The notes under the pieces: model-generated
The model's input: the letters and a program-made list of their open reading frames with translations, nothing else
The model's database searches: none
What the model was told of the DNA's origin: nothing
Shown here: positions 7,990 to 13,858 of the stretch, one piece after another
Position numbering within the stretch: the first letter of the stretch is position 1
How the letters are laid out: each line of letters starts with the position of its first letter
Source of the DNA: Candidatus Caccocola faecipullorum
GTDB taxonomy: Bacteria; Synergistota; Synergistia; Synergistales; Synergistaceae
Length of the DNA stretch: 19,843 nucleotides
Assembly (NCBI GenBank): GCA_018716365.1
Contig: DVKA01000210.1
Span: 1 to 19,843 of the forward strand
Direction: 5' to 3'
Program-made: the position numbers and the translations under genes

Positions 7990-8124
7990 GTAAAGCGCCC
8001 TTTGCAGGAGTTCCAGCGCTCCCATGGCACCCGCAAGATTCCGCTTATCGCTGCTTCCTTCCGGACCTGACGAGGTTCACGGGCTTGCGCCGCATGGGAC
8101 TGGAACCCCTGTAAAAGGCGCTCG
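7990..8124 (-). ncRNA. ffs: Signal recognition particle RNA, small (4.5S) type
   Basis: On the minus strand, 8071-8050 carries the universally conserved SRP loop GUCAGGUCCGGAAGGAAGCA, the Ffh (SRP54)-binding region; with Ffh it targets nascent membrane proteins. Arms flanking it pair over a long rod: AAGCCCGUG side with CGGGU side, UCCCAUG with CAUGGGA, and GGUUCCAG with CUGGAAC. The terminal helix continues outward to 8100-8122 paired with 7994-8016, 23 positions with one A-C mismatch and two G-U pairs. There is no Alu domain, so this is the short bacterial form with a somewhat lengthened end. The U-rich UUUACUUUUA after the 3' arm may terminate transcription. Exact ends are inferred. Confidence 0.96.
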
Positions 8125-8153
8125 ACGGCGCAAAGACGCGCCGCAACATTGAA

Positions 8154-8181
8154 ATTATAGCGGATTTCGCTTGAATGTCAA
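8154..8181 (-). promoter_or_regulatory. Near-consensus promoter of the SRP RNA gene
   Basis: On the minus strand TTGACA (8181-8176) and TATAAT (8159-8154) are separated by 16 bp, both hexamers matching consensus exactly. Transcription would start near 8147. That would give a precursor with about 24 nt of 5' leader, including a small GGCGC/GCGCC hairpin, to be trimmed to the mature SRP RNA. Confidence 0.93.
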
Positions 8182-8290
8182 AACTGCGCCGCTGTTGAAA
8201 TATCGCATAAAAATCAATCGCAAAGGAGGCGCTGTTGTGATATGCTTGTCGCGCGGCTCTTCTTCCGCCGCGCAAGGGAGGAACTGATTG

Positions 8291-8770
8291 ATGGAGTGGC
8301 TTGCGTCGCTTATAACTTCAAACCCCGTCATATTCTGGCTGATCGTCGCAATAGCGGCCGGCGTCGTCGAGGCTTCGACGGCGGGGCTTTTCTCCGTATG
8401 GTTTGCAATCGGCGCTCTCGTCACGATGGTCCCCGCGTGGCTCGGCGCGTCGTTCAACATGCAGATAGCCGTGTTCATAGCGGCGAGCGCGGCGGCGCTC
8501 GTATTTACGCGCCCGTTCTTCAAGCGGGTGCTGCGCGTCGGGCACACTCCGACGAACGCCGACATGCTCATCGGCTCGGAAGCCGCGGTCGTCGCTGAAA
8601 TCGACAACATCGCGGAGCGCGGACGGGTGCGCGCGGGCGGCCTCGACTGGGAGGCGCGGAGCGCGGACGGATCGAAGATAGAAAAAGGCGCGGTCGTGAA
8701 GGTGCTGGAGCTTCGCGGCGTGACGCTGATAGTAGAAAAGACAACGGAAGAAAAACAGGAGGAAAAGTAA
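8291..8770 (+). CDS. NfeD-like membrane protein
   Basis: A 159-aa NfeD-family protein of the short type (no protease domain). Hydrophobic segments lie at about residues 11-30, 33-52 and 56-76. A C-terminal soluble region of about 90-152 (LIGSEAAVVAEID ... GAVVKVLELRGVTLIVEK) fits the OB-like NfeD fold. NfeD proteins pair with SPFH/stomatin proteins, and an SPFH gene follows immediately, the classic conserved neighbourhood linked to membrane-microdomain organisation. The ATG at 8291 is chosen over the adjacent TTG at 8288; AGGGAGG (8275-8281) is well placed for either. Its stop is directly adjacent to the start of the SPFH gene. Confidence 0.9.
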   Translation: MEWLASLITSNPVIFWLIVAIAAGVVEASTAGLFSVWFAIGALVTMVPAWLGASFNMQIAVFIAASAAALVFTRPFFKRVLRVGHTPTNADMLIGSEAAVVAEIDNIAERGRVRAGGLDWEARSADGSKIEKGAVVKVLELRGVTLIVEKTTEEKQEEK

Positions 8771-9790
8771 ATGCTTTCGACGATATTTCTTGTGTTCATA
8801 GTGTTCCTGCTCGTGATGGTGGTCGCGGCCAACGTGCGCATCGTGCCGCAGGCGAACGTCTACGTCATAGAGCGCCTCGGGACGTACCTCTGCACGTGGG
8901 GCGCGGGGCTGCACATCAAAGTCCCCTTCATCGACCGCATAGCGAACAAAGTCTCGGTCAAGGAGCAGGTCGTCGATTTCGCGCCGCAGTCAGTCATAAC
9001 GAAGGACAACGTCACGATGCAGATAGACACCGTCGTATTCTTCCAGGTCACAGACGCGAAGATGCTCACCTACGGCGTCGAGTTCCCGCTCGCCGCGATA
9101 GAGAACCTCACCGCGACGACGCTGCGCAACATCATCGGCTCGATGGAGCTCGACCACACGCTCACCTCGCGCGACCATATCAACTCCTGCATAACGGAGA
9201 CGCTGGACAAGGCGACCGATAAATGGGGCATCAAGGTCAACCGCGTCGAGGTCAAGAACATAGAGCCGCCGAAGGAGATAATGGCCGCGATGGAGCGCCA
9301 GATGAAGGCCGAACGCGAAAAACGCGAGTCGATACTGCTCGCCGAGGGTGAAAAACAGAGCAAAATCCTGATAGCGGAAGGCGAAAAGGAATCCGCGATA
9401 CTGCGCGCCGACGCCGTGCGCGAACAGAAAATCCGCGAAGCGGCGGGCGAGGCGGAAGCGATACGCACGGTGCAGCAGGCGGTCGCCGACGGAATAAGGA
9501 TGCTCAACGAAGCCGCGCCGACGCGCGAGGTCATAGCGCTGCGCAGCCTTGAATCCTTCGAGAAGGCCGCCGACGGACAGGCGACGAAGATAATAATCCC
9601 CTCAGAGATACAGGGCGTCGCTGGGCTCGCAGCGTCGCTGCGCGAACTCGTCATCCCCGACGGCGCGGAAAAATCGCCCAAGGCCGCAAAACCGGCGAAA
9701 AAACCGGAAGCAGCCTCCGCAGCATTATTCCCGGCAAACGGCGCACATTCCGCGCCGCAGCCGCCGTTCGGAGACGGGGCCGTAAAATAA
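8771..9790 (+). CDS. SPFH/Band 7 (stomatin-like) membrane protein
   Basis: A 339-aa slipin/QmcA-type protein. The N-terminal hydrophobic anchor is at residues 1-20, followed by the Band 7 domain at about 22-180 (VPQANVYVIERLGTY, then KDNVTMQIDTVVFFQVTDA, then WGIKVNRVEVKNIEPP). A charged alpha-helical coiled-coil rich in E, K and A covers about 180-250 (repeats of LIAEGEKES type), and a Pro/Ala/Lys tail covers about 295-339. Such proteins oligomerise into membrane cages and scaffold membrane domains or proteases. GGAGG at 8759-8763 lies inside the end of nfeD, and the start directly follows the nfeD stop, so the two are co-translated. A hairpin terminator follows. Confidence 0.93.
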   Translation: MLSTIFLVFIVFLLVMVVAANVRIVPQANVYVIERLGTYLCTWGAGLHIKVPFIDRIANKVSVKEQVVDFAPQSVITKDNVTMQIDTVVFFQVTDAKMLTYGVEFPLAAIENLTATTLRNIIGSMELDHTLTSRDHINSCITETLDKATDKWGIKVNRVEVKNIEPPKEIMAAMERQMKAEREKRESILLAEGEKQSKILIAEGEKESAILRADAVREQKIREAAGEAEAIRTVQQAVADGIRMLNEAAPTREVIALRSLESFEKAADGQATKIIIPSEIQGVAGLAASLRELVIPDGAEKSPKAAKPAKKPEAASAALFPANGAHSAPQPPFGDGAVK

Positions 9791-9794
9791 CGGA

Positions 9795-9820
9795 GCGGGG
9801 CCTGGCGCCCCGCCTTTTCT
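9795..9820 (+). terminator. Rho-independent terminator of the nfeD-SPFH operon
   Basis: Stem GCGGGGC (9795-9801) and GCCCCGC (9807-9813), 7 bp with loop CTGGC, is followed by CTTTTCT. It ends only 4 bp before the next start codon. Confidence 0.85.
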
Positions 9821-9824
9821 GTAA

Positions 9825-10646
9825 ATGAAGTACCACATCGGGCTAATATCCAAGCTGCTCGGCCTTTCGGCGGAAGGCATACGCCTGTACGAGCGCGGCG
9901 GAATTGTGCGCTCCCGCCGCGAGGGCGGCGGAGGCTACCGCTTTTACGAAAGGCCGGACATCGTCTCGCTGATGCTTGCGATGTCATACCGCGGCTGCGG
10001 CTTCACGCTCGGCGAAGCGGAGAGCCTCGTCAACACCGACGACCCGTCGTTCGTTGCCGAAAGCCTGCGCCGCCGCGAAGAGGGGCTTGAAGCGGAGATA
10101 CGGCGCAAGCAGATGATACTTGCGCGGCTGCGCGAAAACCGTGAGCGGATAGAAAACGCGCCGTCAAAGTTCGGAGTGGTCGAATTCTGCGAACGCCCGG
10201 CATTTTACCGGCTTGAGTTCATGCGCGGCGGCGAACTGACGCTGGAACTCGAAGACTACCCGCTTTTCAGAAAATGGCGCGCGCTTTCGCCCTTCGTATT
10301 CCCGTCGCTGCGCGGCGACTGGGAGAAATTTCTGCGCGAGGGCAAGGACGAAAACGCTGCAGGGCTTGCTCTTATGGAGAGCGACGCTGAGATGCTCGGC
10401 GAAGAGAAGCTCGCGCGGCGCGGCGTATATTATCCGGCCTGCCCATGCCTGCGCCTCATGATGCGCGTCGAGGGTCGTTTCCCCGTAATGCCAGCGCCGT
10501 ATCTGGAGCCGCTCAAAGAATACGCGGAGCGTGAAAAGCTCGCAGTGACCGGAGACCCCGTCTCGCACACATTCCTCTCGATAAACAGAAACGGGGGCGG
10601 AATGAGATACCGCCTCATCTGGCTGCCGGTCGAAAAAAACGCTTGA
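9825..10646 (+). CDS. MerR-family regulator with effector-binding domain
   Basis: A 273-aa regulator. The N-terminal MerR winged helix covers about 1-70 (IGLISKLLGLSAEGIRLYERGGIV, then YRFYERPDI). A long dimerisation helix covers about 78-112. The C-terminal domain of about 115-270 runs from VVEFCERPAFYRLEFMRGGEL to MRYRLIWLPVE, resembling the GyrI/BmrR-like small-molecule-binding fold. A CPC pair sits at 206-208, but the protein lacks the short metal-binding C-terminus of CueR or ZntR, so an organic ligand is likelier than a metal. The start is fixed by the HTH; no Shine-Dalgarno sequence precedes it, and the upstream terminator ends 4 bp away. A MerR-type promoter overlaps its stop codon and should control the two CHR genes downstream. 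Confidence 0.9.
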   Translation: MKYHIGLISKLLGLSAEGIRLYERGGIVRSRREGGGGYRFYERPDIVSLMLAMSYRGCGFTLGEAESLVNTDDPSFVAESLRRREEGLEAEIRRKQMILARLRENRERIENAPSKFGVVEFCERPAFYRLEFMRGGELTLELEDYPLFRKWRALSPFVFPSLRGDWEKFLREGKDENAAGLALMESDAEMLGEEKLARRGVYYPACPCLRLMMRVEGRFPVMPAPYLEPLKEYAEREKLAVTGDPVSHTFLSINRNGGGMRYRLIWLPVEKNA

Positions 10647-10673
10647 CCTTACACCAAGTGTAGGCTTTACCCT
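10643..10673 (+). promoter_or_regulatory. MerR-type promoter with 19-bp spacer and central dyad
   Basis: TTGACC (10643-10648) and TACCCT (10668-10673) are separated by 19 bp, the overlong spacing characteristic of promoters that MerR activators twist into shape. Between them is the dyad TACAC-CAA-GTGTA (10650-10662). The layout closely parallels soxS- and merT-type promoters. The -35 overlaps the regulator's stop codon. The predicted start near 10680 gives a roughly 15-nt leader containing GGGGGGAA. Confidence 0.82.
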
Positions 10674-10695
10674 TTCGCGCATGGGGGGAAGCGCA

Positions 10696-11262
10696 ATGAA
10701 AAAGACCGGAGGCGCTCTCAGGCTCTTCGTACAGTTCCTGAAATTCGGCTGCTTTACGTTCGGCGGCGGATTGAACATCGTAGCCCAGATGCAGCGGCTG
10801 TACGTCGACGAGGAGAAGAAAATAACGAACGTCGAACTGCTCGACCTGACCGGCGTCGCGCGCAGCCTGCCGGGGCTTTTCGTCGGAAACGTGGCCTTTC
10901 TGTACGGTTATCGTGATTCCGGCTACCCGGGCGCGTTCGCCGCGATATTCGGCATGGTCATACCGCCTATGATCGTGCTCTCCTTCATCACTTATTTTTA
11001 CACGGAATTTCACAGCCAGGCGACGGTCATGTCCGCAATGACCGGTGTACGGGCCGCCGTCGTCCCCATAATGGCGAGCGCCATACTGGGCCTTGTGCGC
11101 GGCGCGTTCCCGATGAGGATATGCTACGCGGTAGCGGCCGCGGCGCTTGGGCTCTATCTTTTCCTGCACGTCAACTGCGTCTGGCTGGTCGCGGGCGGGG
11201 CTGCTGCCGGACTGATAATCAGCCGCTTCTGGAAGGGAGGGCGCGGCGATGGTGCTGCTTAG
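10696..11262 (+). CDS. CHR-family (chromate transporter-like) protein, first half
   Basis: An integral membrane protein of 188 aa belonging to the short, half-length CHR class that works as a pair. Family signatures are FGCFTFGGGLNIVAQMQ near residues 17-33 and the LPGLFVGNVAFLYGY segment around 58-72, where full-length ChrA proteins have a PGP motif. Four to five hydrophobic segments follow. I place the start at ATG 10696, behind GGGGGGAA. The ATG at 10681 lies at the predicted transcription start and lacks a ribosome-binding site. It overlaps the second CHR gene by 14 bp. Chromate efflux is known for some members, but many CHR pairs have no tested substrate, so the substrate should be left open. 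Confidence 0.88.
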   Translation: MKKTGGALRLFVQFLKFGCFTFGGGLNIVAQMQRLYVDEEKKITNVELLDLTGVARSLPGLFVGNVAFLYGYRDSGYPGAFAAIFGMVIPPMIVLSFITYFYTEFHSQATVMSAMTGVRAAVVPIMASAILGLVRGAFPMRICYAVAAAALGLYLFLHVNCVWLVAGGAAAGLIISRFWKGGRGDGAA

Positions 11263-11779
11263 CCTCTTCTGGAGCTTCGTAAAAATAGGCTTCACGAGCT
11301 TCGGCGGCCTCTCCATGATCCCGCTGATAACGAACGAGATGCTCGGTCACGGCTGGATGACCGCGCAGGAAGTTACGGACATCATAGCGATAGCGGAGAT
11401 GACGCCCGGGCCGCTCGGCATAAACTGCGCAACCTTCGGGGGAATCCACGCCGCCGGAATACCGGGAGCGATCGTCGCGTCGCTCGGCGTCATGACGCCG
11501 ACGTTGACGATAGGGGCGCTTGCGGCTTTCTTCTACGAATTCTTCAAAAAGAGCAAAGGAATGTCGCGCGCGATGACCGGCGTGCGCCCGGCCTGCATAG
11601 GCATGGTCGCCGGCGTCACGGTTCAGCTCGCGCTCTCAAACTACGGCGCGATGCTGCAGGGCGGCATCGTACCATTCGCCGCTATCTCAATCCTCGACGT
11701 CGCGCTGCTTATAAAATGGAAAGTCAGCGTCCCGAAGGTGATCTGCCTCAGCGCCGCGCTCGGCGTGGTGCTGTTCTAA
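11249..11779 (+). CDS. CHR-family (chromate transporter-like) protein, second half
   Basis: A 176-aa membrane protein, partner of the preceding CHR half. It carries GFTSFGGLSMIPLI near the N-terminus and AIAEMTPGPLGINCATFGG around residues 48-66, the canonical CHR PGP motif with downstream FGG. The segment WMTAQEVTDIIAIAE between them is also typical. About five to six hydrophobic segments are visible. GGGAGG at 11236-11241 and a 14-bp overlap with the upstream gene indicate coupled translation. Together the pair probably forms a heterodimeric transporter controlled by the adjacent MerR regulator. No clear U-tailed terminator follows. Confidence 0.88.
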   Translation: MVLLSLFWSFVKIGFTSFGGLSMIPLITNEMLGHGWMTAQEVTDIIAIAEMTPGPLGINCATFGGIHAAGIPGAIVASLGVMTPTLTIGALAAFFYEFFKKSKGMSRAMTGVRPACIGMVAGVTVQLALSNYGAMLQGGIVPFAAISILDVALLIKWKVSVPKVICLSAALGVVLF

Positions 11780-11829
11780 GATTTCACACAAAAGCTGAGG
11801 CGGCCGGCAAAAGGCTGGCGTCATGCCCC

Positions 11830-12675
11830 TCACAGGGGCCTCTCTCTGCCCGTCATCCGGCAGACGTTCTCGTACTGCCGTTCGATTTTGCCGAAGGCCG
11901 CGGCTTCATGCCCGCCGCCGCAGTTTGAGAGCGCGGCGGTCACGTCGGCGGCGAAGCCTTCAGGCATCTGCGCGCCGGATTTTTCGAGCCGTGCGAGCGC
12001 GCCCTTCTCGTTCAGCATGTACATGCCGTTCGCCGCATAGAGTACATGGAACAGAGAAACCGCGCAGCGGAACAGAGAGCCGGCGGCGTACGCCGCGTCG
12101 CCGCGCCCTAGCACTTTTCTGCCGCACAGCAGAGAAAAGCCGCATTCCCATAAAAATTTGTCGATAGCAGCGGCCCTGTAAACTTCCGGGAACGGCGAGA
12201 GCCGCGCCTTCTCCTCGCGCAGCCGCGGCGAAGCGGAAAAAAGTTCCACACAGCAGGCCGTCTCGCCCATATATATCGAATTGACGAAGCCGAACGGATG
12301 GCCGCACTGGTAGTCTATCGTTATGTTCCCGCGCAGGCAGTCATCAATTACGGCGCCGGCGCGCGCGATGTCGCGGTACAGAATATCGACGGGGAAGCCG
12401 TCGACCGTGAGCCAGCCGCCGCCGTTTATCCACGGCCCCCACGCGCCCGGCTCCGTCGCCGCGTCAGTGCGATGCGCGTCGTCGAGCGCAGAAGCGCGCC
12501 GTCTCAGCTCATCCGCGTCGAACTCGCGCGCGTCGTAATAAATTCCGATGTCTATGTCGGAGTGCCCGCCCGCGCATCCAGTTGCGCGCGAGCCGCCAAG
12601 CACGACCGACTCCACGCCGCGCACGCCCGCGAACGCGCGCGCCGCCTTCTCTATGACCTTGTCCGCTGAAACCAT
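11830..12675 (-). CDS. Nucleotidyltransferase-domain protein
   Basis: A 281-aa soluble protein with a DNA-polymerase-beta-like nucleotidyltransferase core: GGSRATG (27-33), the metal-binding pair D40/D42 in HSDIDIGIYY, and a third acidic residue D97 in FPVDILYRD. This is the pattern of minimal and antibiotic nucleotidyltransferases. The C-terminal half (about 150-281) looks all-helical (FLWECGFSLLCGRKVLGRGD ... RCAVSLFHVLYAANGMYML), probably a substrate-binding domain. The frame is open upstream to 12918, but that part is antisense to smpB. ATG 12675 has GGGAGG 7 bp ahead. The substrate is unknown; an aminoglycoside-type role is possible but not supported by any specific motif. It is convergent with the CHR pair and divergent from smpB. 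Confidence 0.87.
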   Translation of the reverse strand: MVSADKVIEKAARAFAGVRGVESVVLGGSRATGCAGGHSDIDIGIYYDAREFDADELRRRASALDDAHRTDAATEPGAWGPWINGGGWLTVDGFPVDILYRDIARAGAVIDDCLRGNITIDYQCGHPFGFVNSIYMGETACCVELFSASPRLREEKARLSPFPEVYRAAAIDKFLWECGFSLLCGRKVLGRGDAAYAAGSLFRCAVSLFHVLYAANGMYMLNEKGALARLEKSGAQMPEGFAADVTAALSNCGGGHEAAAFGKIERQYENVCRMTGRERPL

Positions 12676-12735
12676 GGCTGAACCTCCCGTCCGCAATTTT
12701 GACAAAAGAGTAGCACGATTTGCGCGCCGCGGCGT

Positions 12736-12764
12736 TTGACTAAATTTGCTCAAACGGGTATAAT
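12736..12764 (+). promoter_or_regulatory. Sigma-70-type promoter of smpB (and probably ssrA)
   Basis: TTGACT (12736-12741) and TATAAT (12759-12764) are separated by 17 bp, close to ideal. The start would be near 12771, leaving a leader of about 14 nt that holds the AGGTGA ribosome-binding site. Confidence 0.9.
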
Positions 12765-12784
12765 GCGCGCACGAGGTGAGAACA

Positions 12785-13255
12785 GTGGCTGAGGACAAGA
12801 CGGTCGCGCAGAACCGGAAGGCGAGACATGAATATTTCATCATCGACTCCTTCGAGACCGGCATAGTCTTGTCCGGCACGGAGATAAAATCCGTGCGCGA
12901 CGGGCGCGTCAACCTCAAGGACGGATTCGCCTCCGTCGAAGGCGGCGAGCTGTGGCTCTACAACGTCCACATATCGCCCTACGAGAAGGGGACCATCTAC
13001 AACAAGGACCCTCTCCGCCCGCGCAAGCTGCTCGTCCACAAGTCCGACATCCGCCGTCTCGTAGAGAAGACGCGAGAGAAGGGCTTCACGCTCGTGCCGC
13101 TCAAGATGTACCTCAAAGAGGGCAGATGGGCGAAAATAGAGCTTGCTGTGGCGAAGGGCAAGCAGCTCCATGACAAGCGCGACAGCGCCGCTGAACGCGA
13201 CGCGGCGCGCGAAATAGACAGAGCGGTACGCCGCAAAGTTCGCGGCGACTATTAA
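12785..13255 (+). CDS. smpB: tmRNA-binding protein SmpB
   Basis: SmpB binds the tRNA-like domain of tmRNA and fills the decoding centre of stalled ribosomes during trans-translation. Recognisable blocks are VAQNRKARHEYFIIDSFETGIVLSGTEIKSVRDGRVNLKDGFA, the YLKEGRWAKIELAVAKGKQLHDKR segment and a basic C-terminal tail, with total length 156 aa as usual. I chose GTG 12785 because AGGTGA (12774-12779) is correctly spaced. GTG 12776 in the same frame overlaps that site and would add only three residues. The tmRNA gene itself lies 46 bp downstream. Confidence 0.97.
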   Translation: MAEDKTVAQNRKARHEYFIIDSFETGIVLSGTEIKSVRDGRVNLKDGFASVEGGELWLYNVHISPYEKGTIYNKDPLRPRKLLVHKSDIRRLVEKTREKGFTLVPLKMYLKEGRWAKIELAVAKGKQLHDKRDSAAERDAAREIDRAVRRKVRGDY

Positions 13256-13256
13256 C

Positions 13257-13277
13257 GCGCGGGCTTACAGCCCGCGC
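13257..13277 (+). other. GC-rich hairpin between smpB and ssrA
   Basis: Perfect 8-bp stem GCGCGGGC/GCCCGCGC with loop TTACA directly after the smpB stop codon. There is no T tract, so it is unlikely to be an efficient intrinsic terminator. It may protect the smpB 3' end or mark a processing point ahead of tmRNA. Confidence 0.6.
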
Positions 13278-13301
13278 AGCGCAACACCGCTCCAATCCTC
13301 C

Positions 13302-13656
13302 GGGGACGACAGGTTTCGACAGCAGGCGGAGGGTCGGGGGGAGCGTGCCGAGGATGGGGAAGCCTCGTTAATCCGGCTCCGAAAAAATAATTGTCGAAGA
13401 CAATTACGCACTCGCTGCTTAATTAAAAGCAGCGCGCTCTCCGGGGCTTCCGCCGTCGGGTCCCGATAGAGCGTCACAAAGACGGCTGGGATTACGGTTC
13501 CGCCTTTCGGCCGGCGTCCGAGATCCAGAGAGGCTAGGGAAAGAGTATCCTGTCTACGGGAGCCTCCGCCCCGAATTTTAAAGCATAGACTACGCACGTA
13601 GCGCCCTCCAGATTGTCCTCTGTTGGACCGGGGTTCGATTCCCCGCGTCTCCACCA
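13302..13656 (+). ncRNA. ssrA: tmRNA (transfer-messenger RNA)
   Basis: This one-piece tmRNA of about 355 nt rescues stalled ribosomes. The 5' end GGGGACG pairs with the 3' CGTCTCC to form the 7-bp acceptor stem (one G-U pair), followed by encoded ACCA ending at 13656. The D-like GACAGGTTTCGACAG and the T-loop GGTTCGATTCC are present. The tag reading frame is at 13393-13422 and ends ALAA followed by TAA. A strong terminator follows. I see no promoter in the 46 bp between smpB and this gene. Confidence 0.97.
13393..13422 (+). other. tmRNA proteolysis-tag reading frame (VEDNYALAA)
   Basis: In the frame ending GCA-CTC-GCT-GCT-TAA the codons read V-E-D-N-Y-A-L-A-A. GUC at 13393 is proposed as the resume codon because it places A at -4 and a UAAUU context upstream, matching the E. 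coli UAGUC determinant. If GAA (13396) were the resume codon, the -4 base would be U. The C-terminal ALAA is the standard ClpXP-type degron. Confidence 0.7.
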
Positions 13657-13684
13657 GAAATTTTCCCGAGCATACCGCTCGTTA

Positions 13685-13714
13685 ACAAAAGCCCCCAAAC
13701 GGGGGCTTTTTTGT
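13685..13714 (+). terminator. Rho-independent terminator of ssrA
   Basis: Stem GCCCCC (13691-13696) and GGGGGC (13701-13706) with loop AAAC, flanked by A4 and T6. A strong, symmetric hairpin that could also act on the opposite strand. Confidence 0.93.
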
Positions 13715-13765
13715 TGGAAATATGTTTGCTTTTTTATTTGACTCAAACGGTCGCGGGCGATGGGG

Positions 13766-13811
13766 CGTATCAAATCACGGAAACGGAAATTTTTCCGCGC
13801 GCTGTGATACG
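13766..13811. repeat. Nested inverted repeat upstream of queT
   Basis: Outer arms CGTATCA (13766-13772) and TGATACG (13805-13811) enclose a smaller CGGAA/TTCCG hairpin (13784-13797). It lies just upstream of the likely -10 box, so it may be a protein-binding operator rather than an RNA structure. The rest of 13715-13858 shows no open frame or riboswitch that I recognise. Confidence 0.5.
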
Positions 13812-13845
13812 TTCTGCGGTGGAGATTCCGCGCTTTCTTATCTGC

Positions 13846-13851
13846 TATAAT
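13846..13851 (+). promoter_or_regulatory. Perfect -10 box immediately upstream of queT
   Basis: TATAAT lies 7 bp before the queT ATG (13859) and no convincing -35 is present. A start 6-8 bp downstream would coincide with the start codon. Confidence 0.6.
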
Positions 13852-13858
13852 AAACTCC

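Noticed and set aside
7963..8025. 21-residue upstream extension of the 155-aa hypothetical protein
   Set aside because: It would be translated from the 3' arm of the SRP RNA helix.
8242..8598. 118-codon + strand frame overlapping nfeD
   Set aside because: It overlaps nfeD in another frame and gives an Arg-rich product. The strong ribosome-binding site upstream fits the short GTG frame better.
10696..11779. Calling the CHR pair a chromate-resistance determinant
   Set aside because: Family membership does not establish the substrate, and the regulator is not of a known chromate-sensing type.
11803..11819. GCCGGC/GCTGGC hairpin as terminator for the CHR genes
   Set aside because: Only a 6-bp stem with a G-U pair and no T tract on either strand.
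12676..12918. Upstream extension of the nucleotidyltransferase frame
   Set aside because: It runs antisense through the smpB promoter and coding start; ATG 12675 has a good ribosome-binding site.
13715..13858. preQ1 riboswitch upstream of queT
   Set aside because: No match to the short preQ1-I pattern or its A-rich tail; the likely transcription start leaves no leader.
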